Shown here: piece after piece, positions 55,001-64,000 of the stretch
Position numbering within the stretch: the stretch's first letter is position 1
How the letters are laid out: every line of letters starts with the position of its first letter
NCBI GenBank assembly: GCA_011009095.1
Contig: VTPC01090614.1
Span: forward strand, 45,079 to 109,078
DNA from: Ignelater luminosus
Taxonomy: Eukaryota; Arthropoda; Insecta; Coleoptera; Elateridae
Length of the DNA: 64,000 nucleotides
Reading direction: 5' to 3'
Made by a program: the position numbers and the translations under genes
The notes under the pieces: model-generated
The model's database searches: none
What the model saw: only the letters and a program-made list of their open reading frames with translations
Told to the model about the DNA's origin: nothing

Positions 55001-55313
55001 GATAAAATATCTTTGAAGGTTTTAAAATCCATTCTTTTCTTTTGAAGTCCCTCAAAAACAAAATTTTAAATATTTAAATTACTAACCTGGTTGTTAATCG
55101 TGCATCACAGTTATTATCTAGTAAGAACAATGTAGAGAAGGAATCGTCATGTTTTATTGCTCGATGTAACAAAGTATCTCCTTGACTGTCTCGAATGTTG
55201 ACATCAGCATTATGTTGAATAAGGGTGGAGGCAATGCTGGAATTATGAGCTCTTAGCGCTAAGTCTAATGGTAGATCACCATTGGGACCCCATAGATTGA
55301 CTACGTCAGACAA
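42821..55313 (-). CDS. Ankfy1: Ankfy1/Rabankyrin-5: ankyrin repeats plus FYVE, 5' part missing
   Basis: Rab5 effector on early endosomes that acts in macropinocytosis and endosome fusion; FYVE binds PI3P. Eleven minus-strand exons: 55087-55313, 54568-54690, 44863-45621, 44553-44792, 44332-44500, 44042-44278, 43765-43982, 43567-43711, 43349-43516, 43161-43283 and 42821-43075, all in phase. They give 887 aa, compared with about 1170 in the human protein. About twenty ankyrin repeats are visible (for example GDTLLHRAIKHDD, GETPLHTACTFKC, NKTPLHIAIENQH, GDNALHIAVREGH), then FNYQVATKQLLHRLLD and FYVE. The N-terminal BTB/BACK portion (about 270 aa) is absent before 55313 and may lie beyond the window. 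The 8.9-kb intron 45622-54567 is packed with transposons. Confidence 0.96.
44863..45621 (-). CDS. Ankfy1: Ankfy1 largest ankyrin exon
   Basis: Encodes 253 aa. Start at the TTTTTCAG acceptor completes the Leu begun in exon 54568-54690 (KHG-L-TALHIAIMADN). It carries at least seven ankyrin units, including TALHIAIMADNEPLFSLLL, NLLQILILEGAQNAALYL, TPLHTACTFKCNILCEKLL and TLLHQAILKEDSKTAVFLL, matching the human order. Confidence 0.95.
45920..46660 (+). mobile_element. mariner transposon, 5'-truncated and broken
   Basis: The plus strand reads IPHTLSKAQKKNRVNWCKEM, then the first catalytic block DIVIGDESWIYSYESE, then a stop and frameshifts. The well-preserved end (46302-46637) reads ILLHHDNASAHTASQTVDFL, YSTDLAPNDLFLFPTIKNKM and ends EGEYFEKQ. 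This is a DD34D mariner arrangement (D in GDE, D in HHDN, D in TDLAPND). The helix-turn-helix N-terminus is largely missing. It lies in the large Ankfy1 intron, opposite to the gene. Confidence 0.9.
46880..47235 (+). pseudogene. LINE reverse-transcriptase fragment
   Basis: The plus strand reads LLPSKQSGFCECCSTTAVLV then, after a frame change, LIDLSKAFDSIDHQLL, a stop, then KLHFLGLDMKTLQWFESYLF and TQFVKINS. This is the RT palm block 'DLSKAFD-IDH--L--KL---G' of a Jockey/CR1-type LINE, about 110 codons long with stops. Confidence 0.75.
47520..49025 (+). mobile_element. RTE-like LINE: 5' UTR and endonuclease, RT deleted
   Basis: Begins with GC-rich leader sequence (GGAGGGGACCCTCTTTCC, near 47533) of the type found at the 5' end of insect RTE-like LINEs. 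The endonuclease runs from ELGMLIRSLMEKVEKLVEV, through GVGFLIHGDEMCNISDWKYV, WLTVKEEEAEVTFL and NNIILLVGAK, to the block with SISDYIILR and EIGTNHHLLVLCRA (48330-48701). After that only a short stretch remains (48833-49021). Most of the reverse transcriptase is gone, and stops are frequent. Confidence 0.75.
49026..49870. other. Ankfy1 intron, unclassified
   Basis: AT-rich intron DNA between the RTE-like relic and the inverted-repeat unit. No gene, RNA gene or repeat is recognised. Confidence 0.5.
50513..52308. mobile_element. DNA transposon with 8-bp target duplication and THAP-like exons
   Basis: The ends are a 27-bp perfect terminal inverted repeat starting CAGAGACATTAAATACTTAT and finishing AGACCGG. 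The same 8 bp, TTTATAAC, flank it on both sides (50505-50512 and 52309-52316). An 8-bp duplication is typical of P and hAT superfamilies. The THAP-like exons inside point to a P-like origin, while the CAGAG start resembles hAT. No catalytic domain is encoded, so it is non-autonomous. A subterminal copy of the right-end region is inverted at about 52005-52042 (GGTCCACAGATTAAATAAAG). An internal GTTATAAACAGAGAG at 50620-50634 copies the end-plus-target junction. Confidence 0.85.
50850..51392 (+). CDS. THAP-like protein fragment, two spliced exons
   Basis: Exon 50850-50970 (TTAG acceptor, GTATGG donor) joins 51042-51392 in phase. The first carries ILKYTRKSVVCSEHLEATNF then REHVNKLLKENAVLLSSL, which fits the second zinc-binding half of a THAP domain (C-x2-H, then F and a 'LL--AV' end). 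The second is a 116-aa tail with basic PSPKRRKSK and CCNYAKQVQKLKQQLLNKS, a possible coiled coil. The N-terminal C-x-C half of THAP is not seen between 50545 and 50849, so the protein is truncated or starts in an exon I missed. It lies wholly inside the transposon. Confidence 0.5.
52614..53097. mobile_element. 484-bp MITE with about 130-bp inverted arms
   Basis: TA flanks both ends. Arms (52614-52745 and 52970-53097) share GTGTCTACATTT, GATGCTCACCAT, GAAGACA, ACAAATCTCATTTCAAATTC and ACCCTAACT at about 85-90% identity by eye. The arms enclose about 225 bp with no coding sequence. The first block is shared with the half-MITE at 35275-35373. Confidence 0.9.
53975..54147. mobile_element. 173-bp pogo/Tigger-type MITE
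   Basis: TA on both sides. Ends CAGTGGACCCCCATAA and its partner (complement CAGTGGAACCTCCATAG). The 'CAGTGGAACC' start and the internal 'AACTCGAA' motif are typical of pogo/Tigger terminal repeats. A dead pogo-like transposase lies about 5 kb to the right. Confidence 0.8.
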
Positions 55314-55937
55314 CTGAAAAATAAGCAATAATTCTCATTACACTAGTAAACTATAAGTATTCATACTTTTCATAAATAAGAAAATTAATGTTAAAAAAAA
55401 TTTATTATGCTAAGGTTCAACATATTTTTGTAGCTCATTGAAATGGAATTCAGATTGTCTAAGTTCCGTTTTGCTGTTTAAAGATTTGCAAATGACATCA
55501 CTTCACAATTATCTGTAGCATTATATCAAGAACCAATTATTGCACTGCAACAAAACTTGTATTTAATATATGTCAAGTCTGTTATTGTATTCTTATCTTT
55601 ATTACTAGTAACTTCCTGTGAAATGATTTTAAAAATTAATTTCTGTAGAAATTATCGTCTGGCAATTTCAATTTCAGTTAATTTACAATCGGTTGTACGG
55701 TGAGTTGGATTTTCTGATTTTCTTGTCTTAGCTTGTTACCTCTCCTTCCAAATGCCCAACGAGAAATCGAGTCATCTCTTCAAATTGACAATGGCAAGTC
55801 TTCGCCCCCTTACATTTGTGAAGGGCACAAGTTTATAAATTCTCGACCCCCTGGTTTTGGGAGATTCAGATTCCAGCTCCAGCTCCCGCACGAGCAAGAC
55901 ATACTCAGGTCGATCTCTCTGATATTATCTCATCATA
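55314..55937. other. Upstream of the first visible Ankfy1 exon
   Basis: No exon of Ankfy1 is seen here. 55314-55690 is AT-rich and unclassified. From about 55733 the composition changes to the GC-richer leader of the Jockey-like ORF1 that follows. Confidence 0.5.
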
Positions 55938-57125
55938 ATGGATCGCGTCAAATTAGCCTATGTCCGCATATTCGAAGACTTCATAAGTCGTCTCGGTGTA
56001 GAGGCGGTTATGTGCCAACTTAAATCGAACCCCAACACCGTCATCACCGAAAACAATCGACACCAAGTACCTAGTGAAGACCAACGAGAAGACATGGAAC
56101 TACCCCAGCCCACAGAAGACAGCCCCACCGACACGAAGAAATCCACCAAAAGACAGAGGCAGCGGAAGAACAAGAAGACCCAAAGGGAGCGTGTTGCCGC
56201 ACTTCGCGACATCCATGCCGCCGCCCTAGCAGGCGTGGCAACTGCTGCCCTCGAGCAGTCCAGCTCATCCGCCGTGAAACGCGGCCTAGCATCCCTTCGG
56301 ACGGAATTGAGCGCAACTGCCGTCCCTCAAGAGAGCCACGGTGTGATCACCAACTCCTCATATTCCGAGGCACTGCAACGCAACAGCGATGCGATGTCGT
56401 GCCCCTCTTCTGTCTCCGGGCAGATCGAAAAAGAAGCGCCGAGAACATTCCGAAGTTGAACCGCAGCCGGCCTCCACGGTTAATCGCTTCTTCGCTTTAG
56501 GAACCGAGGACGACGCCGTGCCTACCATAGTCCTTCACGCGAAGAACAAATGGGCCGGCATCGCGCGGGAACTTACACGGTACGATCTCGTCATCACAAA
56601 GGCGGAAAATCTGCGTGACAGTATAACAATCAAGCCGGCGAAGCGACGGAGAGAGACTACCGAGGAATCAGAGAGCACCTCGACACCATGGAAATGTTCT
56701 ACCATGCCTACCAGATGACATCGGAGAAACCGCTCAAGGTAGTCCTTCGGGGGGGTCCCAGAACCGATCCCTACCGAAGAAGTCAAAGAAGATCTCTCAA
56801 GCAGAGGTCTTCCGGTAACTTCAGTTCACTTCATACCTCTGGTCTTCGCCCTCCCGGACAAGACCACCGAGGGTCAATGCCATCGCTGCCAACGATGCTG
56901 CAAAGCACCCCCCAGGTGCATGAAATGCGTCGGTGACCATCACACCGGAGATTGTGTGAAATCCAGACAGACGCCCGTCACATGTGCGAACTGTGCGGGA
57001 CCACATCCGGCGAACTACAAGGAGTGCCCCAGAGTCGACGGGCGACATGTTTACTCCAGGAGAGCGGACCACTGCTTTTGCAAACCGTCCAGCTCCGCGA
57101 TTCGAACCGCCGAACAGACCGAAAG
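55938..57125 (+). mobile_element. Jockey-like LINE ORF1 (gag) with zinc knuckles, broken
   Basis: The plus strand starts MDRVKLAYVRIFEDFISRLG, then a basic region (KKSTKRQRQRKNKKTQRERV). After a frameshift near 56455 comes NRFFALGTEDDAVPTIV. The PRE_C2HC-type block (EHLDTMEMFYHAYQMTSEKP, then KVVLRG) follows. After another frame change near 56745 come three zinc knuckles: CHRCQRCCKAPPRCMKCVG, HHTGDC and CANCAGPHPANYKEC. The layout matches ORF1 of Jockey-clade LINEs. The element has much higher GC than its surroundings. No endonuclease or reverse transcriptase follows in order, so it is truncated at the 3' side. Confidence 0.8.
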
Positions 57126-57780
57126 GTAAGCCGCCGACCCCGTCCCTGCCGAGGAGAGCGCATCAGTTGTACCAACGAGCATCATCGGTTCTGCGAACCG
57201 ATTAAACTTGCTGGGCGGTCTACAATTTTCAAAGTTCATCCGGCCTCGCGGAGATGCTGACCGCCGTCGGATCCTTAGTCTAAGACGTTATGGCAACTCC
57301 GGGAGCCTAGAAGACAATAAGCCCATCTGCCATCCAAGGGCCCACAGCAACCAGTGCAGACAACAACACCCCTCTACAGTTGAAAGACACTACAGACGAA
57401 GAAGGTAGAAGACAAAGTCTAGGTACTCCACAAACCATGCAGGTTCATCGTTCATTTTGAGAGATTTCTGCAGCAATTCCGTGCGAGATCCATGTTGCTC
57501 GCGCATCTCGATCTTAACTTGAATTCCTCGTGAAAATTTGGAAGGGTAGAGTGTTTCTTTGTAAAACGATGTTTCTCGTTTAGTATTTGTGCTCCATCGC
57601 AGTTAATCTGATAGAATCCTGCCATAAAAGAACCGTTGTTGAATTATCTTGTTTCCTATCTAACAGGAAGATTTTAAGATATTTGAAAGTTGAAGTTAAT
57701 TTTGAAGTTCGTAACACGGACAAGACCACTGTAATACATCCTCGCCACCGATTCTCACTTACAAGGAGATTATAACTTAG
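57126..57780. other. Unclassified junction between Jockey and BEL/Pao relics
   Basis: Open frames on both strands (for example 57208-57408, 57587-57775) show no domain. The composition falls back towards AT-rich at about 57410. It may hold the remains of either neighbour. Confidence 0.35.
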
Positions 57781-57784
57781 ATAC

Positions 57785-58571
57785 ATTAGTTGTTGCCGTA
57801 TTCGAAGACGAAAGCGGGACCAACCAGTGAAGTTAGTTGGAGAGACTTAAAGAGTTGGAGCGCCGCTGGATAGTGTCAGCCAAATCAAATTGGGACGTAA
57901 CATGCCCATCTTGCAAAAAACTAAGCTGGGATGGATTGTCACCGGAGATGTAGCAACTAAGCAAAATCCTCAAAACAGTTCTTGCTTAATCGCCTCTTTT
58001 GATCTGACTTCTCAAATGGAAAAATCCTGGCGTTTAGAAGAACATTCTACTTCATTTACTTTATACCTTGCTCGTACAAAAGCTCTAGACCCTTAATCAG
58101 TCTGTCCAATGATTCTAACGATCTTCAAGCATCGACTCCGGGCGACTTCATCCTGGGTCAAGCTTAGATCTTCAGACCACGCATGGCAATCACGTCAAAC
58201 GCTTTAAACACATTCAAAAATATGGGACAACATTTTTGAACAAAATGGGGTTCCGAATATTTGCACATCTTGCAGCAATGGGTCGCGTTGAAGTAGTCCA
58301 TCCAGGATCAGACGGCAGTGTACGTGTTGCGAGTGTTCGTACACGCAACGGAACCACCCGAAGGGCCATCAACAAAGTTTGTCTCTTGTGCACTCAAGCC
58401 AGTGATTATTAACAGTGAATTAGTAGTGAATCTAAACAGTGGCTAACAGCTTCAAATTTTTTATTTAAAAACACTCGTTTTCAGCTTATGCGCTTTATCA
58501 AGAGTTTATTTTTCGTGTGCTGCTCGGTAGATTATAGTTTGAAAGCCGGTGCCCTTTCAAGGGTGGCGGTA
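57785..58571 (+). mobile_element. BEL/Pao retrotransposon fragment, followed by an LTR-like start
   Basis: A piece from the pol protease/RT border reads LGRNMPILQKTKLGWIVTGD (57890-58096). It is joined to a C-terminal piece with WDNIFEQNG-like sequence, then RVEVVHPGSDGSVRVASVRT and RRAINKVCLLC (58200-58400). The middle of pol is deleted. GGGTGGCGGTA at 58561 looks like a polypurine tract, immediately before TGTTACGCG, a typical BEL LTR start at 58572. Stops are present. Confidence 0.8.
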
Positions 58572-59026
58572 TGTTACGCGCATTGTTAATATTCTTAAGT
58601 TGATTACCAAATATAATAATTTAGTTTGGATAGCATATAACAGAGGGCGTTTGCAGTGCCTTTAGAGGTAAACCATCTTAAGTTACGAACTAGGGGTGGA
58701 AGGAAGAAGTAGAAAGAGAAAAACAACATGGTGAAACCCTCTACGATGTAAAAGCAAGTGTCGTTAAAATTTGTAAAAAGTCACACGAATCATTTTCATG
58801 AATTTAATGGTTTATGTACCAACGTAAAGTGCTGGTCCATTCACTTTACTTTTTCGTTTTGACGCAAATAAATGTCAGAAATCTCAAAAGACTACTATAC
58901 ACCAGTACACCTGTTAGCCATAAATCCATGTAAGCAGATGAAAAGTGAGGTTACCTCAGAAAACTTTGGAACGAAGGATGAAAAAAGCACGAGGGTGGAT
59001 CCATTGCGCAATCTTGTACCAAATGC
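58572..59026. other. Probable LTR start and pogo element 5' flank
   Basis: 58572 starts TGTTACGCGCATTGTTAATA, matching the BEL LTR start. The LTR end is not recognised. 58640-59026 is probably the non-coding or degenerate 5' part of the pogo-type element (it contains MVKPSTM-like and REKNNMV-like short frames). Confidence 0.4.
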
Positions 59027-60650
59027 TTGGGACGAATAAAGCCGGTCTTCTCTTTTGAACCAGAAAATAAACTTGTTGATTATATTTTGTCCATGGAGAA
59101 GAAAATGTTTGGCCTTACACTCAATGAGCTCAGAACAATTGCCTTTGAACTTACGGAACGAAATAACATTCCTCATACTTTCAATAAGGCAAAAAATATG
59201 ACTGGGAAGGAGTGGTTGTATTCGTTTTTAAGAAGCCACCCTAACTTAAGTTTGCGTTCGCATGAGTCTACCTCGATGGGTCATGCAACTGGTTTTAATG
59301 TTACAGCTGTAAGGATCTTTTACAAGTTGCTTGATAGCGTATATGGAAACAACCCACTCACGCCGGATCGCACATACAATGTCGACGAGACCGGCATTAT
59401 GACGGTCCCTAACAAACAGTCCAAAGTTCTAAGCAAATCGGCACCTTGGTTTCTGGTGAGCGCGGCTCCTTGGTCACTTTCGAGATATGTATGAATGCAT
59501 CAGGCAATTTTATGCCTACCATGTTTGTGTTCCCAAGAGAGAGAGCCAAACCCGAGTTTTTAGACGATGCCCTGCCAGGAAGCACTGCGGAACTTCATCC
59601 CAACGGCTGGATGCAAAAGAATATCTTCCTAAAACAGTTTCAACGCTTTATAAATTGCAGTCATCCAACCAAAGAAAAACCTGTTCTGTTGATCATGACG
59701 AGCATGCAATTCACACAAAGAGTATTGAACTAATTGCTAAAGCTCGTAAAATCATGTGATTTTGATGTGCATCCCCTCTCCATACACTAGTCACAAGCTC
59801 CAGCCCTTCGACGTTTCTTTCATGGCTCCTCTGAATCACTTCTACTCCGAAGAGGATCGGAAATGGATGCGGGAGCATCCAGGCAGGATCATTACTGTGA
59901 CTCAAGTAGGAAAACTACTGTGCTGCTTATCTGAAAGCTGCTCGAGCTGAGACTGCTGTAAATGGTTCCAAAAACTGGGATATGGCCCTACAACCCAGGC
60001 GTTTTCGATGATGTTTTCGAAGTTTCAGAAAAAGCAGATACAGGTAGAAAGGAACATGAAAACATGGCTGAGGCAAGTGAAAATGCTGCAACTCCTGGCC
60101 CAAGGGAATCTAAGGCCAGGGAGGATAAACCTTCAGTGCAGTCTCCTCAAATACTTGTGCAGGATAAAACTCCTGTTGGCCTGTTCTCAATATTACCACA
60201 AGAATCAGTGTTCGACGTTCCATTTCGTGAACGAAACGAAACAAAAAGCACTGGAAAAGCAGCAATATTGACGGAATCACCTTACAATAGCTCTCTTCTC
60301 GATTCAGTCAGAAAGACGCCAAAGAGGAAATTATTTGACTACAAACAAGGGTGCATCCATCCACTACCAAGAAAAATTATTTCTGAGAATCTCAATATGT
60401 CTTAGAAGATTCACAAAATGAAGGCGGTAACGATGACAGTGAAACCACTGATGAATTGGAAGAAGAGGATTTTGTCATCGTCAGGTTGCAGGCAACATCA
60501 ACTTTTATTCACTATATTGGGAAAATCTGTAAGACCGGAAACGATGACTTAGAGGTGCAGTTCCTTCGAAGACATCGAACAACATTAGCATTTTGCTACA
60601 TCGATGTTGATAATGTGTCAAAGTTCCAAATGGTGACATTTAAAAAGTGA
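59027..60650 (+). pseudogene. pogo/Jerky-type transposase (CENPB HTH + DDE), broken
   Basis: 59027-59494 encodes the CENP-B-type HTH region (LVDYILSMEKKMFGLTLNEL, KNMTGKEWLYSFLRSHP) and the first DDE aspartate in YNVDETGIMT. A frameshift near 59440 leads to VSGERGSLVTFEICMNASGN and PTMFVFPRERAKPEFLDDAL. A second shift near 59690 damages the expected L-L-D-G/N-H block (DHDEHAIHTKSIELIAKA in another frame). PYTSHKLQPFDVSFMAPL follows, the usual third catalytic region. A long C-terminal tail is present (KTGIWPYNPGVFDDVF to about 60650). At least four frame breaks. Inactive. Confidence 0.87.
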
Positions 60651-60729
60651 AATGTGTCAGAAATCAGAGAGGAAAGTTATTTTTCAATATTATTAAAAGA
60701 ATTGCTAATTTAAGATAAAAATTAGAAAA

Positions 60730-62760
60730 AATGTAGGAGTTGAGTTTCGGATTGCAAAGGGTAGACACGTGTTTCGATAGCCGGTCAATAAATAACTCGC
60801 AAAGCGAGCTTTATTTCGGTAGTGACTCGATTTATTAGTAAAATCGTTGCGAAACACGGAAAAACGAATAGAGTAAGGGCGAAGCGGTAAAACAGAGTGA
60901 TAAACAAGGACAGTGGAAATAGTGTATGTAAGTGAGATAAATAAAGTGAAAATTGACGACCTTCAGCGCCAACAAGATTAATAGTGCGGTTAGCGGTTAT
61001 CAAAAACAACAAAATCACATGACAAGAAAAGTCATCGATAGAATCTGGGGAGAAAATGACCAAAAACTACAGAGAAAACCAAACAGTATTCTACGGTACT
61101 CTTAAACAGCTAAGACAAAAGAAGGAATATAAAATGATTAACATAAAAGATAAAGAAGGACACATAATTACAGAAGAAGAGAAAATAATGGACAGATGGA
61201 GACAACATTTCCAAGAATTGACTCCTACAGACATAGGTGAAATGGAATAAAATAATGAAGAAAAGGTGATACAGAATATAGAACCCATACAACAAGAAGA
61301 AATAATAGAGACAATAAAAAATATGAAATTGGGAAAGTCACCAGGAATAGACAACGTAACAACCGAAATGATAAAATGTATGGGGGAAAAAGGAATAAAA
61401 CAACTAAACAAACTAATGAACGAGATTATACAAAAAATAAAAATCCCGAAAGAGTGGAATTCAGGAATAATATTGCCATTGACAAGAGGGATTGTAATAA
61501 CTGTAGAGGAATTACACTAACAAGCATTCCTGGAAAAATACTAGCAAGCATAATGGAAAGAAGAATCAGAAAAATAATTGAAGAGAGCATAGAAGACACT
61601 CAATGAGGGTTTAAGAAAGGCAGAAGCACACAGGATTTAATATTTGCGATAAGACAAGCAAGCAAAAAACTCATAAGTAAAAACAAACAAACACATGTTT
61701 GTTTTATAGACTTAGAAAAGACTTTTGACCATGGAAGAAGGAAAGATATATGAAAGGCTCTAGAAAAAAGAAATATAGACACAAAAACAATAGAAATAAT
61801 GAAAGAGGAAGAACAAAAAAATAGTAAGAATCAATAACGAAAGAATTTGAAACAAAGATAGGAGTAAAACAGGGTTGTGTGAAGTCCATTACTGTTCTCG
61901 ATAGTAATAAACGAAGCCATAAAGGAAACTAAAAAGATAACGAAACCACTAAAAATTGTATACTGGTAAAGGCAGCGGATATATTTGAGTGAAATGATGT
62001 TTGCGGATGATATGGCAGTACTAGCTGAAACAGCAGATCTGCAAAGGAATCTAGAAATATTAAACAAGGAAATCACAAAGATAAATATCAAGGTAAACAT
62101 CGAAAAGACCAAAACAATTATAATTGCAGGAGAGAAGAAAAGGCATGACATAAAACAGAACAAGTGTAAAATTATAAATATTTAGGAACAATAATACAAA
62201 ATTATGGAAAAATAGATCAAGAAAGCAGGAAAAATGTTCTATTTATATGATGAGAACCACGCTTCTAAGAAAAAAAAGACAATTCCAAAAAAAGATCAAG
62301 ACCGAAATAGTGGAAAAATGTGATAAGATCAACAATAAAGTACAGTAGTGAGACATGGACAATGATAGAAAAAACCAAATTACCTGCAAATGCAATGGAT
62401 ATGAGATTTCTAAGGAGAATAGAGAATAAGACCAAGAGAAAAAAAATAAGAAATAAGACATACTGGCGGTGTTTCAGGATCAAGCCAATAAGGGAAAGAA
62501 TAGGTCAGTTAAGGCGGTTCGGTCATATGTGTCGTATGAGTAACGATAGACTAGTTAAAAAAGTGCATGAGTGACAGGGAAAATAAGAGAGGAAGACCAA
62601 GAAGAAAATGGAATGCCTATATAAAAGAAGCAGCGGAAAGAAGAGGGATCGAGTGAGAAGGAATTAAATACAAGACCCAGGATAGGAAGCGATGGAAATA
62701 AATTTGCAAAAAAGTAGAAACTTGACTCCACTCTGGGCTTACACCGAAAGGTAGAAAGGG
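60730..62760 (+). mobile_element. RTE-like LINE, A-rich, 5'-truncated and broken
   Basis: The plus strand has the end of the endonuclease/RT linker (YGTLKQLRQKKEYKMINIKD, DRWRQHFQELTP), then RT: LGKSPGIDNVTTEMIK, IPKEWNSGIILPL, GITLTSIPGKILASIMERRI, KGRSTQDLIFAIRQASKKL, CFIDLEKTFDH (Asp of motif A, with Ala-Phe changed), KQGCVKSI-like motif and MMFADDMAVLAETADLQRNL (the FADD box). The C-terminal half has SSETWTMIEKTKLPANAMDM, FLRRIENKTKR and IGQLRRFGHMCRMSNDRLVK. Stops and frameshifts lie at about 61250, 61490, 61600 and 61860-62010. A-rich codons throughout. Confidence 0.85.
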
Positions 62761-64000
62761 TTAGGATTAAGCAAGTAAGAAAATGAAAAATTTTTTATTT
62801 GTATTACTAGATTGTTATGGCAGAACACGCACTTTCTTTCTTTACGACCCAGTTTTAATTATCAGGCTCACCGCAATTTTCACCAGAACAATAAGTTTAA
62901 GCTACTAGAATTCATCGGCATAAGGTTGGAAGATGACCTTGCGGTATTTTTGCAAAAATTTGACGATAACAGAATGTGGTTTCGTGGTTATGATGTACAG
63001 GGTAACAGAGAAGAAAGGGTACTACCATAGAGTAATTAATATAAGTAGAGGAACAGTTACAATGTTTTAAATGTAACCCAAAAACGTACCGTATAATAGG
63101 TGGCGATATACTTAGTTAGTTTAACAGCATTTTTTCGCACCTAAAACTGCAGTTTACAATACATTTAATAGACGAAAAATATTTAGTTGTAGAATAGACG
63201 TACTTAATACCTCTTCGTGTTGTTGCGGTCATTATAAAACAAAAAAAAGTATTATTTATGTTGCCAGTAATGACAGCTGGATTTCAGTCAAAACACGAAT
63301 GAATGAAATCTGATAAATTTGAGGGTATACAATGAAATTCTTAATTATTTATTTCTTAAAGGCTTGAACGGTCAAGACTAAACTAAGAATTAGAACTTGA
63401 TATTTTTATTAAAGCAAAATTCTATAATTATCATTTTGAACGTCTGCAAAAACAATTCAAAGTACATTAATTTATAAAAATAAACTTTTCTTTAAATTCT
63501 AGTTAATAAATGATTTAGTTATTGTTAGACTACAATATATATGTTTGTTTTTTACGGCTTGTTTTTGTAACGCTGCACTTCCAATCTATGTAAATACTAC
63601 TTGTAACACGTATTTGTATGTAGTTTGTATTTAAGAAATGAAACTTCTCCGTGTATTACTGGGCCGGACAGCATAAAAAGTGTTTTCTTATAAATCACTT
63701 CACATATGAAGGTATTTCCAGTTTAGACGTTTAGAAAGTTTTTTTGTTTACTTATGTATTTCTTTTTCAAAACAGTACTCTTAAAAACAATTTTGTGATT
63801 TCAATAATGAATGGATTTGCTAAGATTTCGTTTTGATCCATTCTATATTTAAAAAACGTAAAGTAATATAATAGTGTCTGGCTATTTGTCAGATGCAAGG
63901 CCATAATTTAAAGCACAAGATGCAAGCCATGTGCTACAAAAAAGTTAACGTGCCTCCATGCAGCTTTGAATGTCGATAACTGTGTAATTAAGACAAATTG
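62761..64000. other. Right-end AT-rich DNA, no gene seen
   Basis: A 72-codon plus-strand open frame (62812-63030) has no family resemblance. I looked on the minus strand for BTB/BACK exons of Ankfy1 and found none. Confidence 0.5.

Noticed and set aside
55958-57239. Minus-strand frames opposite the Jockey ORF1
   Set aside because: GC-rich shadow frames; the plus-strand zinc knuckles identify the true coding strand.
61091-62483. Several minus-strand Phe/Leu/Ser-rich frames resembling membrane proteins
   Set aside because: Antisense of the A-rich RTE-like LINE; no start context or homology.
62812-63030. 72-codon plus-strand frame at the right end
   Set aside because: No recognisable domain, and no continuing exon is visible.
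1-64000. Search for CRISPR arrays, rRNA and tRNA genes
   Set aside because: No regularly spaced direct repeats, and no rRNA or tRNA sequence caught my eye; a covariance-model scan would be needed to exclude a tRNA.

Overview
This window looks like nuclear DNA of an arthropod, most likely an insect. It is AT-rich, its genes are split by small introns (about 50-90 bp) and a few very large ones, and every gap is crowded with insect-type transposons (R1-clade, Jockey/RTE-like, Gypsy, BEL/Pao, mariner, pogo, MITEs). I cannot assign the order. Ten N's at 38896-38905 mark an assembly gap.

Four host genes can be rebuilt exon by exon, with splice sites and reading phases that agree at every junction. 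(1) NIPSNAP, minus strand, 14150 down to 2892: five exons, 272 aa. Its 47-nt first exon lies about 10 kb from the rest. (2) Set1/SETD1, the H3K4 methyltransferase of COMPASS, minus strand, 33894 down to 20816: ten coding exons, 1489 aa, complete from the N-terminal conserved block through RRM, WDR5-binding motif, n-SET, SET and post-SET. (3) UQCRH, the complex III hinge protein, plus strand, 36475-36803: two exons, 87 aa. (4) Ankfy1/Rabankyrin-5, minus strand, 55313 down to 42821: eleven exons giving ankyrin repeats and a C-terminal FYVE finger. Its N-terminal BTB part is not seen and probably lies beyond the right edge.

Transposon debris sits mainly in large introns and between genes. NIPSNAP intron 1 holds a Gypsy pol relic interrupted by an R1-clade LINE, a long palindrome and a possible MULE-like relic. 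The Set1 introns hold a GC-rich dispersed repeat, a DDE transposase fragment, a deleted transposase-like gene, LINE pieces and a 617-bp MITE. The Set1-UQCRH gap holds three MITE-type inverted repeats. The 8.9-kb Ankfy1 intron holds a mariner, two LINE relics and a nested set of inverted-repeat elements. The right end (55.9-62.8 kb) is a row of dead Jockey, BEL/Pao, pogo and RTE-like elements.

The most interesting object is a 1796-bp element at 50513-52308. It has 27-bp perfect terminal inverted repeats and a perfect 8-bp target duplication, and it carries two spliceable exons that resemble the C-terminal half of a THAP domain plus a basic/coiled tail. It sits inside a larger pair of about 165-bp inverted repeats at 49871-54368. 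The four host genes share no obvious pathway: two are mitochondrial (NIPSNAP, UQCRH), one is chromatin-related (Set1) and one is endosomal (Ankfy1).
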